A DNA stretch of 64,000 nucleotides from JAGPCK01 sp041675505 (lineage in GTDB: Bacteria; Bacteroidota; Bacteroidia; UKL13-3), in NCBI GenBank assembly GCA_041675505.1, contig JBAYTR010000006.1:124001-188000 (forward strand). The letters run 5' to 3'. The translations under genes and the position numbers were made by a program. Each line of letters opens with the position of its first letter. Positions within the stretch are counted from its first letter, which is position 1. Positions 35,238-43,576 of this stretch are shown here, piece after piece. The notes under the pieces were generated by a model. The model ran no database searches, was not told where the DNA came from, and saw only the letters and a program-made list of their open reading frames with translations.

Positions 35238-35783
35238 TTAATAAAATAAATCGAAACGACCATGATCTACATTTACCCGGCTTTTACCCTCTCTATCATA
35301 CAATGAGAAACTAAATTCACCTGAGATAACGTGTTTTACGCTGTCTAAGCGATGCATTGTAATGTAGCATATATTATTTACGTTAGAACCATAATGCGCT
35401 GAGTATATAAGACCTCCATGCCACATAGTAAACTGATTTTCACCAAAAATTGGCTTGATTGCATAAAAACCTCTTGAATGTATTTCTTCTGTTCTGATTG
35501 TTATCGTCTGCTTGAGGGTTCCTGGCCCCCAGCCACCATCCGGCTCATAGATGCTGTAAATAATATTCAATTTCCCATTATAATAAGTTCCATCAATACT
35601 ATGCCCACCTTTCTCATAAACGGGCCATGCACGGCCATTAATAAGGCAGCCAAACGTATTGGCACCATAAGTGGTTACAGGGGGCAGCATTTCCAATTCT
35701 GTTCTTTCTTTTTTGCATTGTATGCCAAGGCAACTAAGTGCAGCAAACAGAAGTAAGAGGGGGTATTTGTTTTTCATAAGCAT
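35238..35783 (-). CDS. Lipoprotein, paralogue of the one at 37367
   Basis: A 181-residue protein with the lipobox SCLGIQC (Cys at about 23). The central block TTYGANTFGCLINGRAWPVY is shared with the paralogue and with DUF6252-like Bacteroidota lipoproteins. A beta-rich domain follows and it ends VDHGRFDLFY. No enzymatic motif was seen and function is unknown. A second Met two codons in is an equally good start. Confidence 0.72.
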   Translation of the reverse strand: MLMKNKYPLLLLFAALSCLGIQCKKERTELEMLPPVTTYGANTFGCLINGRAWPVYEKGGHSIDGTYYNGKLNIIYSIYEPDGGWGPGTLKQTITIRTEEIHSRGFYAIKPIFGENQFTMWHGGLIYSAHYGSNVNNICYITMHRLDSVKHVISGEFSFSLYDREGKSRVNVDHGRFDLFY

Positions 35784-35827
35784 TAGTTTGGTTTATCCGA
35801 GGTTTTTAGCTGTATACAAAAGCAAGT

Positions 35828-37183
35828 TTACCGTTTCAGTATTTTTGTCTGTTTTGTACTTCCGTCATTGTACCTTATTTGTAATAGATAAACCCCGGGC
35901 GAAAGATCTCCGGTATTTATTTCAATAGTCTGGTCTAAGTTCTCAAATACATTTATTACCCTTCCGCTCATATCACAAATGCTTATGTATTTCACGTTAC
36001 TTTGAGCAACATGAAGCAACCTGTCAAATGGATTTGGGTAAATTACCGATACATCAGGTTGCACATTATGTACGTTTACATTTGCATAAGTAAGCTGCCA
36101 CGGATAGTTTAGGGGCAAATTGCTACTGAATCCGTTTTGGGTTTTCATAATTAATTGATTAGCTCCTGCCACACAACCTGTTTGTTCATTCAGAAAAAAA
36201 ACTGAATGCAAAGGGATACCGAAGGTATCCAAAGAAGTCCAGCTTTGTCCCGCATCTGTTGTTCTTGCCATCATAAACACAGGTCGTCCGCCTCCACCGG
36301 TAAAAAACGTATATATTCCTCCCACAGCAAAACCAACCGAATCTGAAACAAATTGTATGGAGTTTACATTTGAAAAAGTACTAACCTCAGTCGCAGTCCA
36401 GTTCACTCCACCATCAGTTGTTTTGAAAATGAATTTACCTGCCCCTGCAAAGCCTGTAAGATCATTCACAAACCAAAGACCGGGGGCCTCTCCCAGCATG
36501 GGTAAATCATGCTTAGTCCAGGTTTGTCCTCCATTTGATGTTTTCAGTAAAACGTTAAAAAAAGTAGCCCCTTGCCCCTGATTTCGTACTAAAGCCAAAG
36601 CAACTCCATGAGTGTTGTCCCTAAAATGCATGCCCGATACCTGACCGTATTTGTAGCCGCTTTGCACCAGATTCCATACGGTATCCCATGTTTGCCCACG
36701 ATTACCGGTGCGGTAGATACCGTTGTATCCGCAAGCAATACCAGTATCTTCATGCAAAAAACGAATTTTAAACAGTTGCTTGTTTAGCGTGCAAACAGAA
36801 TCCCAGTTTAGACCAGCATCTGTAGAACGGATAATAATACTAGTGCCGAACGAACTATTAATATCACCTGTGGCATAAATTAGTGTATCGTTGGTGAAAT
36901 CAAAATCTCTGAAAATGATATTCCAAGGAAGAAGATGATTGATTGATGTCCACGTTTCCCCAGTATCTGTACTGCGGTAAATGCCCGACTGATTCATCAC
37001 TAAGCCAAGTCGCTCATTTCTGAATTTGATAGCATTTCCACTATATCCCAATTGAAGATAACCGGAGTTCGAAATATGCTTTATTTCCCATTGAGCCTGC
37101 ACTATCTCAGACATCATTAACCCTAGGATGGTAAACAAAACAATATACGTTTTACTAAAGCGTAACAAAAAAGCAGTCAACAT
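35828..37183 (-). CDS. YCF48/BNR-repeat secreted protein with T9SS domain
   Basis: A 451-residue protein with a signal peptide (about 1-30). The body has six or more Asp-box / YCF48-like repeats, each with a core such as YRSTDTGETWTS, IRSTDAGLNWDS, YRTGNRGQTWDT, LKTSNGGQTWTK and FKTTDGGVNWTA, a beta-propeller. The C-terminus is a T9SS sorting domain: VIYPNPFDRL, ICDMSGR, LSPGVYLLQI. It is surface or secreted; ligand unknown. It lies between the two paralogous lipoproteins, within the segment enclosed by the phosphorylase-end repeat. Confidence 0.88.
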   Translation of the reverse strand: MLTAFLLRFSKTYIVLFTILGLMMSEIVQAQWEIKHISNSGYLQLGYSGNAIKFRNERLGLVMNQSGIYRSTDTGETWTSINHLLPWNIIFRDFDFTNDTLIYATGDINSSFGTSIIIRSTDAGLNWDSVCTLNKQLFKIRFLHEDTGIACGYNGIYRTGNRGQTWDTVWNLVQSGYKYGQVSGMHFRDNTHGVALALVRNQGQGATFFNVLLKTSNGGQTWTKHDLPMLGEAPGLWFVNDLTGFAGAGKFIFKTTDGGVNWTATEVSTFSNVNSIQFVSDSVGFAVGGIYTFFTGGGGRPVFMMARTTDAGQSWTSLDTFGIPLHSVFFLNEQTGCVAGANQLIMKTQNGFSSNLPLNYPWQLTYANVNVHNVQPDVSVIYPNPFDRLLHVAQSNVKYISICDMSGRVINVFENLDQTIEINTGDLSPGVYLLQIRYNDGSTKQTKILKR

Positions 37184-37246
37184 GAAATAGCTAAGTTTTT
37201 ATCGAAGATAAATGATATTGGCTTTATTTCAAGTAAAAAGAGCTGT

Positions 37247-37358
37247 ATTCAGCACACAACCCGATAAAGCGGTGGAACGGATGATTAAAGAAGTGCTGGA
37301 GAAGTTGAGTAATTAGTATCTATAGTTTATCCGGAGTTACAAACTCCGGATAGCAAAG
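37247..37358 (+). repeat. Direct repeat copy 2: truncated phosphorylase 3' end plus hairpin
   Basis: A near-identical copy of 35091-35221 (two substitutions, 20 bases missing). It carries the last codons and stop of the phosphorylase frame without the rest of the gene. The hairpin at 37328-37352 is intact apart from one loop base. Confidence 0.85.
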
Positions 37359-37366
37359 GGTGTTGG

Positions 37367-37909
37367 TTATTGGTATTGGTAATCGAAACGGCCGTGCTCA
37401 ACAGATACTTCTTTATTGCCTGAGTCATTTTTTAATTTGAAGCTAAATGTCCCGGAAACAATATTATTAGCAGTATCAAAACGTGAAATATTTATCTTAG
37501 CATAATTATTTATATTGAATTGGTTATTAGAAGAGTAATTCTCATCTTCATAATGAACCTGAACAAATTCTTCACTTGGATTTGTGAGCCCTATCATAAA
37601 TAAGCCTTCGGTTTTTATTTTTTTTGACATAATTGAGATAAAGGTATTTATGTTGAACTGAGAAAAATTTGTAGAATAACTTAAATAAAATTTGTTAAAA
37701 TAGTAATCACATTGTTTCTCATGATACCCCTCACTACTTTGCGGAAAGGCCTTTCCATTTATCAAACACCCAAAAGTATTTCGGCCTTTGGTGGTAGCAG
37801 GAGGTAACTTGGCTAATTCTTCTGTTTTATCGGGTTCTTCTTCTTTGCATTGAACGCCCATGCAGCAAAAGGCGGCAAACAAAAGCAGTAAGTAGTAATT
37901 ATTTTTCAC
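37367..37909 (-). CDS. Lipoprotein, paralogue of the one at 35238
   Basis: I place the start at GTG 37909 (VKNNYYLLLLFAAF), which aligns with MKNKYPLLLLFAAL in the paralogue and gives 180 residues, the same length. An ATG at 37981 would add 24 residues ahead of the signal. The lipobox is CCMGVQC. Shared core: TKGRNTFGCLINGKAFP; shared ending: VEHGRFDYQYQ. The rest has diverged strongly. Function unknown. Confidence 0.7.
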   Translation of the reverse strand: MKNNYYLLLLFAAFCCMGVQCKEEEPDKTEELAKLPPATTKGRNTFGCLINGKAFPQSSEGYHEKQCDYYFNKFYLSYSTNFSQFNINTFISIMSKKIKTEGLFMIGLTNPSEEFVQVHYEDENYSSNNQFNINNYAKINISRFDTANNIVSGTFSFKLKNDSGNKEVSVEHGRFDYQYQ

Positions 37910-37980
37910 AAGCAGTGTTTTAGTTATTCGAAAATAAAGTAAAATATGAATATTAAGTGGTTCAGTCTTCATTAAAAGCA

Positions 37981-38012
37981 AGAAAGGTCGGATACAACTA
38001 CCCGACCTTTCT
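37981..38012 (-). terminator. Hairpin terminator of the OmpA lipoprotein gene
   Basis: Perfect 11-base arms, AGAAAGGTCGG (37981-37991) and CCGACCTTTCT (38002-38012), around a 10-base loop. On the minus strand it follows the OmpA gene stop by 24 bases and is followed by a T-rich stretch (GCTTTTAAT). Confidence 0.65.
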
Positions 38013-38035
38013 GCTATATCTGTTCCTTCTTTTAC

Positions 38036-38965
38036 TTATTTGCTATCCAATAGCTGTAGTAACTCGTCTAATTTTGGTGTGAGAATAATCTCTGTTCTTC
38101 TGTTTTTTCTGCGGGCATCTGCATTTTTAGCGGCATCAATCGGGTAAAACTCTCCGCGTCCTGCGGCTACAAAACGTTTGGCATCTACTTTACCATCAAC
38201 AGTGAGCAACTTTACAATACTGGTAGCGCGCAGTACACTCAAATCCCAATTGTCTTTAATGGTGGAGCCGGTCATAGGTACATCATCCGTATGACCCTCT
38301 ACAAGTACGTTTACGTCTTTCTCTTTGTTCAGTGCCTCGGCCAACTTTAACAAGGCTTCTTTTCCGCGAGCATCCACATCTGTTTTGCCTGATTTAAACA
38401 GCAACTGTTCTTCCAACGATACGTATACTTTTCCGTTTTTGATTTCTACGGTAAGTCCCTTGTCTCTGAAGCCCAAAAGTGCATTGCTGATATTTGCTTT
38501 TAATGCCCGTACGGCTGAATCTTTGGAGTTAAGTACTTGCTGCAATTCAGTAATTTTAGCCTGAGACATTTTGAGTTTGTCTTCCTGCGCATCAATGTCA
38601 CGTTGTTTTTGCGACAAACGTGCATCCAGTTCTTTTAAGCTGGTGAGCATTTTTTTCTGCTCGGCCTCGCTCATTTTGCTGTAGTCTTTAAACTTGCTGT
38701 CCAACTCTTTCAATGATTGATTGGTGTTGTTGAGTTGTGTAGCCAATTCTGTTGAATCAACCGTTAGAGACTGCACCCTGCCATTAAGTTGCGTGTTGCT
38801 GTTTTTCAACTGTTCATTGTCAGCAGTTGTTTTGTCCAGCTTCTCGCGGCAATCGGCATTGCTTTTTTCGAGCTCTTTTTTAGTAAAATCGAGAGCATCG
38901 TATTTTTTCTGTGATACGCATCCGGTAATGAACATACCGGCTACTAACCAATATTGAATTTTCAT
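38036..38965 (-). CDS. OmpA-family peptidoglycan-binding lipoprotein
   Basis: From the ATG at 38965, 309 residues. The lipobox MFITGC gives an outer-membrane lipoprotein. A long coiled coil follows at about 25-160 (repeating K/E/L heptads such as TKKELEKSNADCREKLDKT). The OmpA C-terminal domain has LLFKSGKTDVD, VEGHTDDVPM, NWDLSVLRATSIV and RRKNRRTEIIL, which grip peptidoglycan. The coiled coil could span the periplasm, as in Lpp-like tethers. A -7 box TAATTTTG lies about 30 bases upstream on the minus strand. Confidence 0.92.
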   Translation of the reverse strand: MKIQYWLVAGMFITGCVSQKKYDALDFTKKELEKSNADCREKLDKTTADNEQLKNSNTQLNGRVQSLTVDSTELATQLNNTNQSLKELDSKFKDYSKMSEAEQKKMLTSLKELDARLSQKQRDIDAQEDKLKMSQAKITELQQVLNSKDSAVRALKANISNALLGFRDKGLTVEIKNGKVYVSLEEQLLFKSGKTDVDARGKEALLKLAEALNKEKDVNVLVEGHTDDVPMTGSTIKDNWDLSVLRATSIVKLLTVDGKVDAKRFVAAGRGEFYPIDAAKNADARRKNRRTEIILTPKLDELLQLLDSK

Positions 38966-39040
38966 AATTGAAATCAAAAAATTAGTGATGTGCAAAATTA
39001 CCCCACAGTGTAAGGCTGCGCGGGAGGTGTGGATAAAAAC

Positions 39041-40591
39041 CTACAGTTTTATCTCGTCTCCGCTGGCATCGAAGAAGTGGTACTCCGATAAATAGTAGGA
39101 GTTAACGGGTTTTATTTTTATCCACTTCTTAAACTTCAAAAACCAGTTAAAACGCTTAGATTTCATGCCCTTGGTAAGGAAAGACTCAATGTAGGGGTGC
39201 ACTTGCAGCGTTATGGAACGAGTGTTCAGTTCTTCATACAGGTACTGCAGGTTCTTCTCAATTTCATCAATTAAAAGTATGCTTACGGTACTTTGTCCGG
39301 TGCCGTTGCACATAGGGCAAAGCTCTGTAGTAACCACATTGGTTTCAGGGCGCACACGCTGGCGGGTAATTTGTACCACACCAAACTGGCTCATGGGTAA
39401 AATCTTGTGACGGGCCTTATCGTCCTTCATGCAATCTTTCAACTTCTCATAAACCAGCCTGCGGTTACCTGCATTTTTGAGGTCAATAAAATCAACCACT
39501 ATAATGCCGCCCATATCGCGCAGACGTAATTGCCTGGCAATAGCCTCGGCTGCTTCCAGGTTAACGGCCAGTGCATTGTTCTCCTGGTTCATGTCTGACT
39601 TGGTTTTGGCACCGCTGTTCACGTCAATAACGTGCATGGCTTCTGTGTGCTCAATAACCAGGTAAGAACCTCCGGAAAGCATAACCTCTTTGCCAAATGA
39701 AGATTTGATTTGTTTTTCTATGCCGAAGTGTTCGAAGAAAGGTTCTTTACCGTTGTAATGTTTAATGATTTTTTCGAGGTGCGGTGCCTTATCTTTTACA
39801 TACGTCTTTATCTGCTGATAAACGTAGTTATCACTTACATGAATGGCAGTGAAAGAATCATTAAGCATATCACGCAGTATGGAAATGAATCGGTCTGATT
39901 CACCCAATATTTTTTGCGGTGGTTTTGCTTTTTTAAGTTGTAGAAGTACTTTCTCCCATTTCTCTACCAGATCATAATAATCCCGCTCCACATCTTCAAT
40001 ACTGGCACCTTCAGCAACTGTGCGCACAATAACACCATAATTTTTCGCTCTGATGGTATTGAACAGTTGTTTGAGCCGTTGACGCTCTTCGTTGTACTTG
40101 ATTTTTTTGGAAACAGAAATGGTATTGCTGAAAGGCACTAGAACCAGATATCTGCCGGCGAGTGAAATTTGGGAACTCAATCGCGGACCTTTGGTAGAAA
40201 TAGGTTCTTTCACTATCTGCACCATCAGTTGCTTTTCTTTGCCCAGCACCTGTGTGATTTTTCCGGTTTTTTCGATATCCGGCTCGGAAGTAAAACGACT
40301 TAAATCGGCATGTTTGATATTACCGGTTTGCGTTTGTTTAGTAAATTTTATCAGGGACAAAATCTGCGGACCCAGGTCGAGATAATGCAAAAAAGCATCC
40401 TTCTCGTGCCCCACGTTAATGAATGCAGCGTTTAACCCCGGCATAATTTTATTGATAACACCCAGATGAATATCACCTACCGAGAAGTTATTGGAGATAT
40501 TCTCCTGATGTAACTCGGTAAGCTTCTTATCTATTGTTAGCGCAATGGTTACGCCCGATGAGTCGGAGCTAATGAATAATTCACTACTCAT
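39041..40591 (-). CDS. rng: Ribonuclease G / E family endoribonuclease
   Basis: A 516-residue protein, the length of RNase G. An S1-like domain is embedded in the first 130 residues (GDIHLGVINKIMPGLNAAFI). The catalytic DNase-I-like region has HVIDVNSGAK and GGIIVVDFIDL, whose Asp residues bind magnesium, and the Zn-link CPMCNGTG. It processes rRNA 5' ends and degrades mRNA. Downstream of the TPR gene and the tiny basic protein gene on the same strand; the three and HU may form one transcription unit. Confidence 0.94.
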   Translation of the reverse strand: MSSELFISSDSSGVTIALTIDKKLTELHQENISNNFSVGDIHLGVINKIMPGLNAAFINVGHEKDAFLHYLDLGPQILSLIKFTKQTQTGNIKHADLSRFTSEPDIEKTGKITQVLGKEKQLMVQIVKEPISTKGPRLSSQISLAGRYLVLVPFSNTISVSKKIKYNEERQRLKQLFNTIRAKNYGVIVRTVAEGASIEDVERDYYDLVEKWEKVLLQLKKAKPPQKILGESDRFISILRDMLNDSFTAIHVSDNYVYQQIKTYVKDKAPHLEKIIKHYNGKEPFFEHFGIEKQIKSSFGKEVMLSGGSYLVIEHTEAMHVIDVNSGAKTKSDMNQENNALAVNLEAAEAIARQLRLRDMGGIIVVDFIDLKNAGNRRLVYEKLKDCMKDDKARHKILPMSQFGVVQITRQRVRPETNVVTTELCPMCNGTGQSTVSILLIDEIEKNLQYLYEELNTRSITLQVHPYIESFLTKGMKSKRFNWFLKFKKWIKIKPVNSYYLSEYHFFDASGDEIKL

Positions 40592-40634
40592 TACAACGAC
40601 AATTGTATAAGAAGAATTAATCCTTAACTAAGGA

Positions 40635-40724
40635 TTACTTCTTCTTATGCCTGTTCTTTCTTAGCCTCTTTTTACGTTTGTGAGTGGCTATCTTATGTCT
40701 CTTTCTTTTTTTACCGCTTGGCAT
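40635..40724 (-). CDS. 29-residue very basic protein, AURKAIP1/COX24-like
   Basis: A 29-residue frame from the ATG at 40724 to the TAA at 40635-40637. It begins MPSGKKRKRHKIATHKRKKR and ends RHKKK; more than half of the residues are Lys, Arg or His and there are no acidic ones. The S-G-K-K-R-K-R-H-K-I-A-T-H-K-R-K-K-R-L-R-K pattern matches what I remember of short bacterial AURKAIP1/COX24-domain proteins, relatives of the mitochondrial small-subunit protein mS38, so a ribosomal role is likely. It lies between the TPR gene (4 bases upstream) and rng. Easily missed because of its length. Confidence 0.75.
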   Translation of the reverse strand: MPSGKKRKRHKIATHKRKKRLRKNRHKKK

Positions 40725-40728
40725 AAGT

Positions 40729-41529
40729 TTAATTATTTTTAATGTCTTTAATCAATTCGTCAATATTTTTTCGGGCTTCCTCACTGGTGGTTAAAGTCTT
40801 GCATACTTCAAGTGCTTTAACCGCTTTGTCTTTCTGCCCCAACTGGCTGTAAATATCAGCCAGGTAATAGTAATACTCGGAGTTCATTGGTTCCAGCTGT
40901 CTCAGTTTTTCAAAACGTTCAACCGCTTTGTCATACTGGCCTGACTGAATGGACAACATTCCGAGTGTGTATATCGCCTGAACGTTATTAGAATCAGCAG
41001 CAAGTACTTCTTTCAATAATGTAACAGCCTGCATCACTTCTGTACCTCCCTGTGCCATACACAAAGCCAGAGAGTTTTTTACTTCCGCGTTGCTGTCGTC
41101 TAACTTCAGCGACCCGAAATATGCTTTTTTAGCTCTGTCAACAGCAAATACCACATACAGAGAGTCGGTTGACTGGCGGGCGGCATTCAAATAACTGTCG
41201 CCTGCCTTTTTCCAAACTACCGCTGTTGGTTTTTCTTCAGCAGCTTTGTAATAATATCTTCCGGCCATGGAACCAATTTTGAGCGAATCATATAAAACGG
41301 CTACACTCAAAAAATCTTCCTGTTCACGTAACTGCTTCAGTTGTTCCTGTTGCGGGGTGGTTAGTGAGGCATTCTTCTGCTCCTCTAACTTTTCCTCATC
41401 CAGCACTACTGCCGTTTCTTCTTTCGGCTCTACTTTTTTAACGGCTGATTTAAAACCTTTAACAAATAAAGCGGAGCAGAGAAGAATAACTGCAAATGCT
41501 ACAACCAGCGGGTTACGATAGGCACGCAT
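40729..41529 (-). CDS. Membrane-anchored tetratricopeptide-repeat protein
   Basis: A 266-residue protein. The N-terminus has one membrane helix (PLVVAFAVILLCSALFVKG) after a short basic end, so it is anchored with the rest outside the cytoplasm. A charged linker (about 35-75) leads into three to four TPRs (VQAIYTLGMLSIQSGQYDKA, SEYYYYLADIYSQLGQKDKA). TPRs are protein-interaction units; a partner is not visible. It lies just downstream of HU and just upstream of the 29-residue basic protein gene. Confidence 0.85.
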   Translation of the reverse strand: MRAYRNPLVVAFAVILLCSALFVKGFKSAVKKVEPKEETAVVLDEEKLEEQKNASLTTPQQEQLKQLREQEDFLSVAVLYDSLKIGSMAGRYYYKAAEEKPTAVVWKKAGDSYLNAARQSTDSLYVVFAVDRAKKAYFGSLKLDDSNAEVKNSLALCMAQGGTEVMQAVTLLKEVLAADSNNVQAIYTLGMLSIQSGQYDKAVERFEKLRQLEPMNSEYYYYLADIYSQLGQKDKAVKALEVCKTLTTSEEARKNIDELIKDIKNN

Positions 41530-41544
41530 CAGCGAAAATTACGC

Positions 41545-41868
41545 TTAGTTAGCTTTAGCTGATTTTTTTGCAGCTGCTGATTTAACGTTATCGCTCTTCT
41601 TTACTTTGTCAACAAACGTTTTAGCAGGTTTGAAAGCAGGAATATAATGCTCATCAATTACCATAGCAGTGTTGCGGGAGATGTTACGGGCTATTTTTTT
41701 AGCTCTCTTTTTTACGATAAAGCTACCGAAACCTCTGAAATAAACATTTTTACCATCAACCATAGAGGTTCTAACTACTTTGAAAAATGTCTCAACACAT
41801 TCTTGAACGGCTAATTTTTCTACTCCTGTTTTTGCAGAGATTTCTGCAATTACTTCAGCTTTTGTCAT
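41545..41868 (-). CDS. HU-family DNA-binding protein
   Basis: A 107-residue HU/IHF-type protein: MTKAEVIAEISAKTG, the dimer core VQECVETFFKVV, the strand NVYFRGFGSFIVKKRAKKIA and the DNA-arm region RNTAMVIDEHYIPAFKPAK, with a Lys/Ala-rich tail. It bends and compacts DNA as a dimer. A long 5' leader (about 70 bases) separates the start from the TAAGTTTG box (complement of 41941-41948). Confidence 0.95.
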   Translation of the reverse strand: MTKAEVIAEISAKTGVEKLAVQECVETFFKVVRTSMVDGKNVYFRGFGSFIVKKRAKKIARNISRNTAMVIDEHYIPAFKPAKTFVDKVKKSDNVKSAAAKKSAKAN

Positions 41869-41940
41869 TGTACTTTAAACTTTATTATTATTTAGAATTC
41901 AGTTAATTAAAAATCAAGTCTCCCTAATTTTTTGGGGCAG

Positions 41941-41948
41941 CAAACTTA
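41941..41948 (-). promoter_or_regulatory. -7 box of the HU gene
   Basis: TAAGTTTG on the minus strand fits TAnnTTTG, with a T-rich stretch about 20 bases upstream. It lies in the divergent region shared with mutY. Confidence 0.5.
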
Positions 41949-42019
41949 GTGAAAATTTCTTTTTAAAAAACATTTTACGCTGAAACAAAATTATTTGTGA
42001 ATATTTTCGTGCCTGATAC

Positions 42020-43075
42020 ATGTCATTCTCCTCCTCATTAATCCGCTGGTACCATAGAAACAAGCGCGTTTTGCCCTGGCGCGATACCAAAAATCCGTAC
42101 CACATCTGGTTGTCGGAAATAATTTTACAGCAAACCCGCGTAGAACAGGGATTACCTTATTTTGAGCAGTTTATAAAAAAATATCCCACATTGAAGCAAC
42201 TGGCTGCTGCCCCTGAGGATGACGTACTTAAGTTGTGGCAAGGGTTGGGATATTATAGCAGGGCTCGTAACATGCTGGCTACCGCGCGCATTATTGTAAA
42301 AGAGCACAAGGCTGTTTTCCCTAAAACAGCAGCAGAACTCAGTCAACTGAAAGGAATAGGCCCATACACCGCTGCCGCTGTAGCTTCCTTTGCTTTTGGA
42401 GAAGCCGTTCCTGTGGTTGATGGCAATGTTTTCAGGGTATTGAGCCGATACTTAGGCATTACCACGCCCATTGACAGCTCCGGAGCACGAAAAATTTACA
42501 CACAGGCTGCTGCTGAATTAATGGACCACAAACGTCCGGATGAATTCAATCAGGCCATTATGGAATTCGGAGCTACCGTGTGTACACCCAAAAAAGCCGG
42601 TTGCCTCAACTGTTTTTTGGCTGACTCCTGCTTTGCTTTTGCCAACAGCACCGTTGAACAGTTGCCTGTAAAAGCGAAAAAGGCCAAACAAACTCACCGG
42701 TACTTTAATTACCTGTTTATTAAACAAGGCAGTTACACCTACCTGAACAAACGCACAAAAAACGATATCTGGAAAAACCTGTTCGAGTTGCCTTTGATAG
42801 AAAGCAGCCATCCCCTGTCTGACGAAGAACTGCTGCAACACGAAGAATTTAAAGCAATACTTGGCTCTGCTTCTTTTATCATTGAGGGCGAAACAACAGA
42901 GACCCGACACCTCCTCTCACACAGGGTGATAAATGCACGTTTTATTCAACTCAAAATAACGGGTTCAAAAAGGATGTTACCAACTAATTATCAGAAGATT
43001 AAAATTAGCACATTGGGCACCTATCCCATACCCCGCATTTTGGATATCTACTTGAAAAAGCTAACTTTGATTTGA
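42020..43075 (+). CDS. mutY: Adenine DNA glycosylase MutY
   Basis: A 351-residue enzyme that removes A mispaired with 8-oxoguanine. The helix-hairpin-helix LSQLKGIGPYTAAAVASFAFG and catalytic Asp in VPVVDGNVFRV are present. The iron-sulphur cluster Cys ligands are in CTPKKAGCLNCFLADSC (spacing C-x6-C-x2-C-x5-C). The C-terminal NUDIX-like domain is present (RHLLSHRVINARF). First gene of a mutY-ssb-gldE-gldD run, an arrangement typical of Bacteroidota; 16 bases separate it from ssb. Confidence 0.96.
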   Translation: MSFSSSLIRWYHRNKRVLPWRDTKNPYHIWLSEIILQQTRVEQGLPYFEQFIKKYPTLKQLAAAPEDDVLKLWQGLGYYSRARNMLATARIIVKEHKAVFPKTAAELSQLKGIGPYTAAAVASFAFGEAVPVVDGNVFRVLSRYLGITTPIDSSGARKIYTQAAAELMDHKRPDEFNQAIMEFGATVCTPKKAGCLNCFLADSCFAFANSTVEQLPVKAKKAKQTHRYFNYLFIKQGSYTYLNKRTKNDIWKNLFELPLIESSHPLSDEELLQHEEFKAILGSASFIIEGETTETRHLLSHRVINARFIQLKITGSKRMLPTNYQKIKISTLGTYPIPRILDIYLKKLTLI

Positions 43076-43091
43076 AATTGAATAAATAACT

Positions 43092-43553
43092 ATGTCGGTT
43101 AACAAAGTAATATTACTGGGCAACCTGGGTAAAGACCCTGAAATAAGAAGTTTAGAAGGTGGTACCAAAGTGGCTAAATTTCCACTTGCCACATCAGAAA
43201 CCTATAAAGATAAAGCAGGCAATAAAGTGGAACAAACCGAGTGGCACAATGTAGTGGTGTGGAGAGGTTTGGCTGAGATTGCCGAAAAATACCTTCGCAA
43301 AGGCAACAGTGTTTTTATTGAAGGAAAAATCCGTACCCGCTCATGGGACGATAAAGACGGAAATAAAAAATATACCACTGAGATTGTAGCCGATAACCTT
43401 ACCTTGGTAGGTGGTAAACGTGATGACCAAAATCAGAGCGGATACAACTCAACTCCCGCATCATCGGGAAACTCTTATACAGAAAACAAACAGCCTTCAG
43501 CCGTAAATGATACACCCCGTTCTGATGACGGAGGCGATGATTTGCCTTTCTGA
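43092..43553 (+). CDS. ssb: Single-stranded DNA-binding protein
   Basis: A 153-residue SSB. The OB fold covers 1-110 (VNKVILLGNLGKDPEIRSLE, EWHNVVVWRGLAEIAEKYL, GKIRTRSWDDKDGNKKYTTE). A Gly/Asn/Ser linker leads to the acidic tail DDGGDDLPF, which binds repair and replication partners. It is sandwiched between mutY and gldE. Confidence 0.97.
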   Translation: MSVNKVILLGNLGKDPEIRSLEGGTKVAKFPLATSETYKDKAGNKVEQTEWHNVVVWRGLAEIAEKYLRKGNSVFIEGKIRTRSWDDKDGNKKYTTEIVADNLTLVGGKRDDQNQSGYNSTPASSGNSYTENKQPSAVNDTPRSDDGGDDLPF

Positions 43554-43576
43554 TGTCTAACCTAATTTAACATATT

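Noticed and set aside
35091..37358. Composite transposon
   Set aside because: The flanking repeats are the end of a housekeeping gene, and there is no transposase or terminal inverted repeat.
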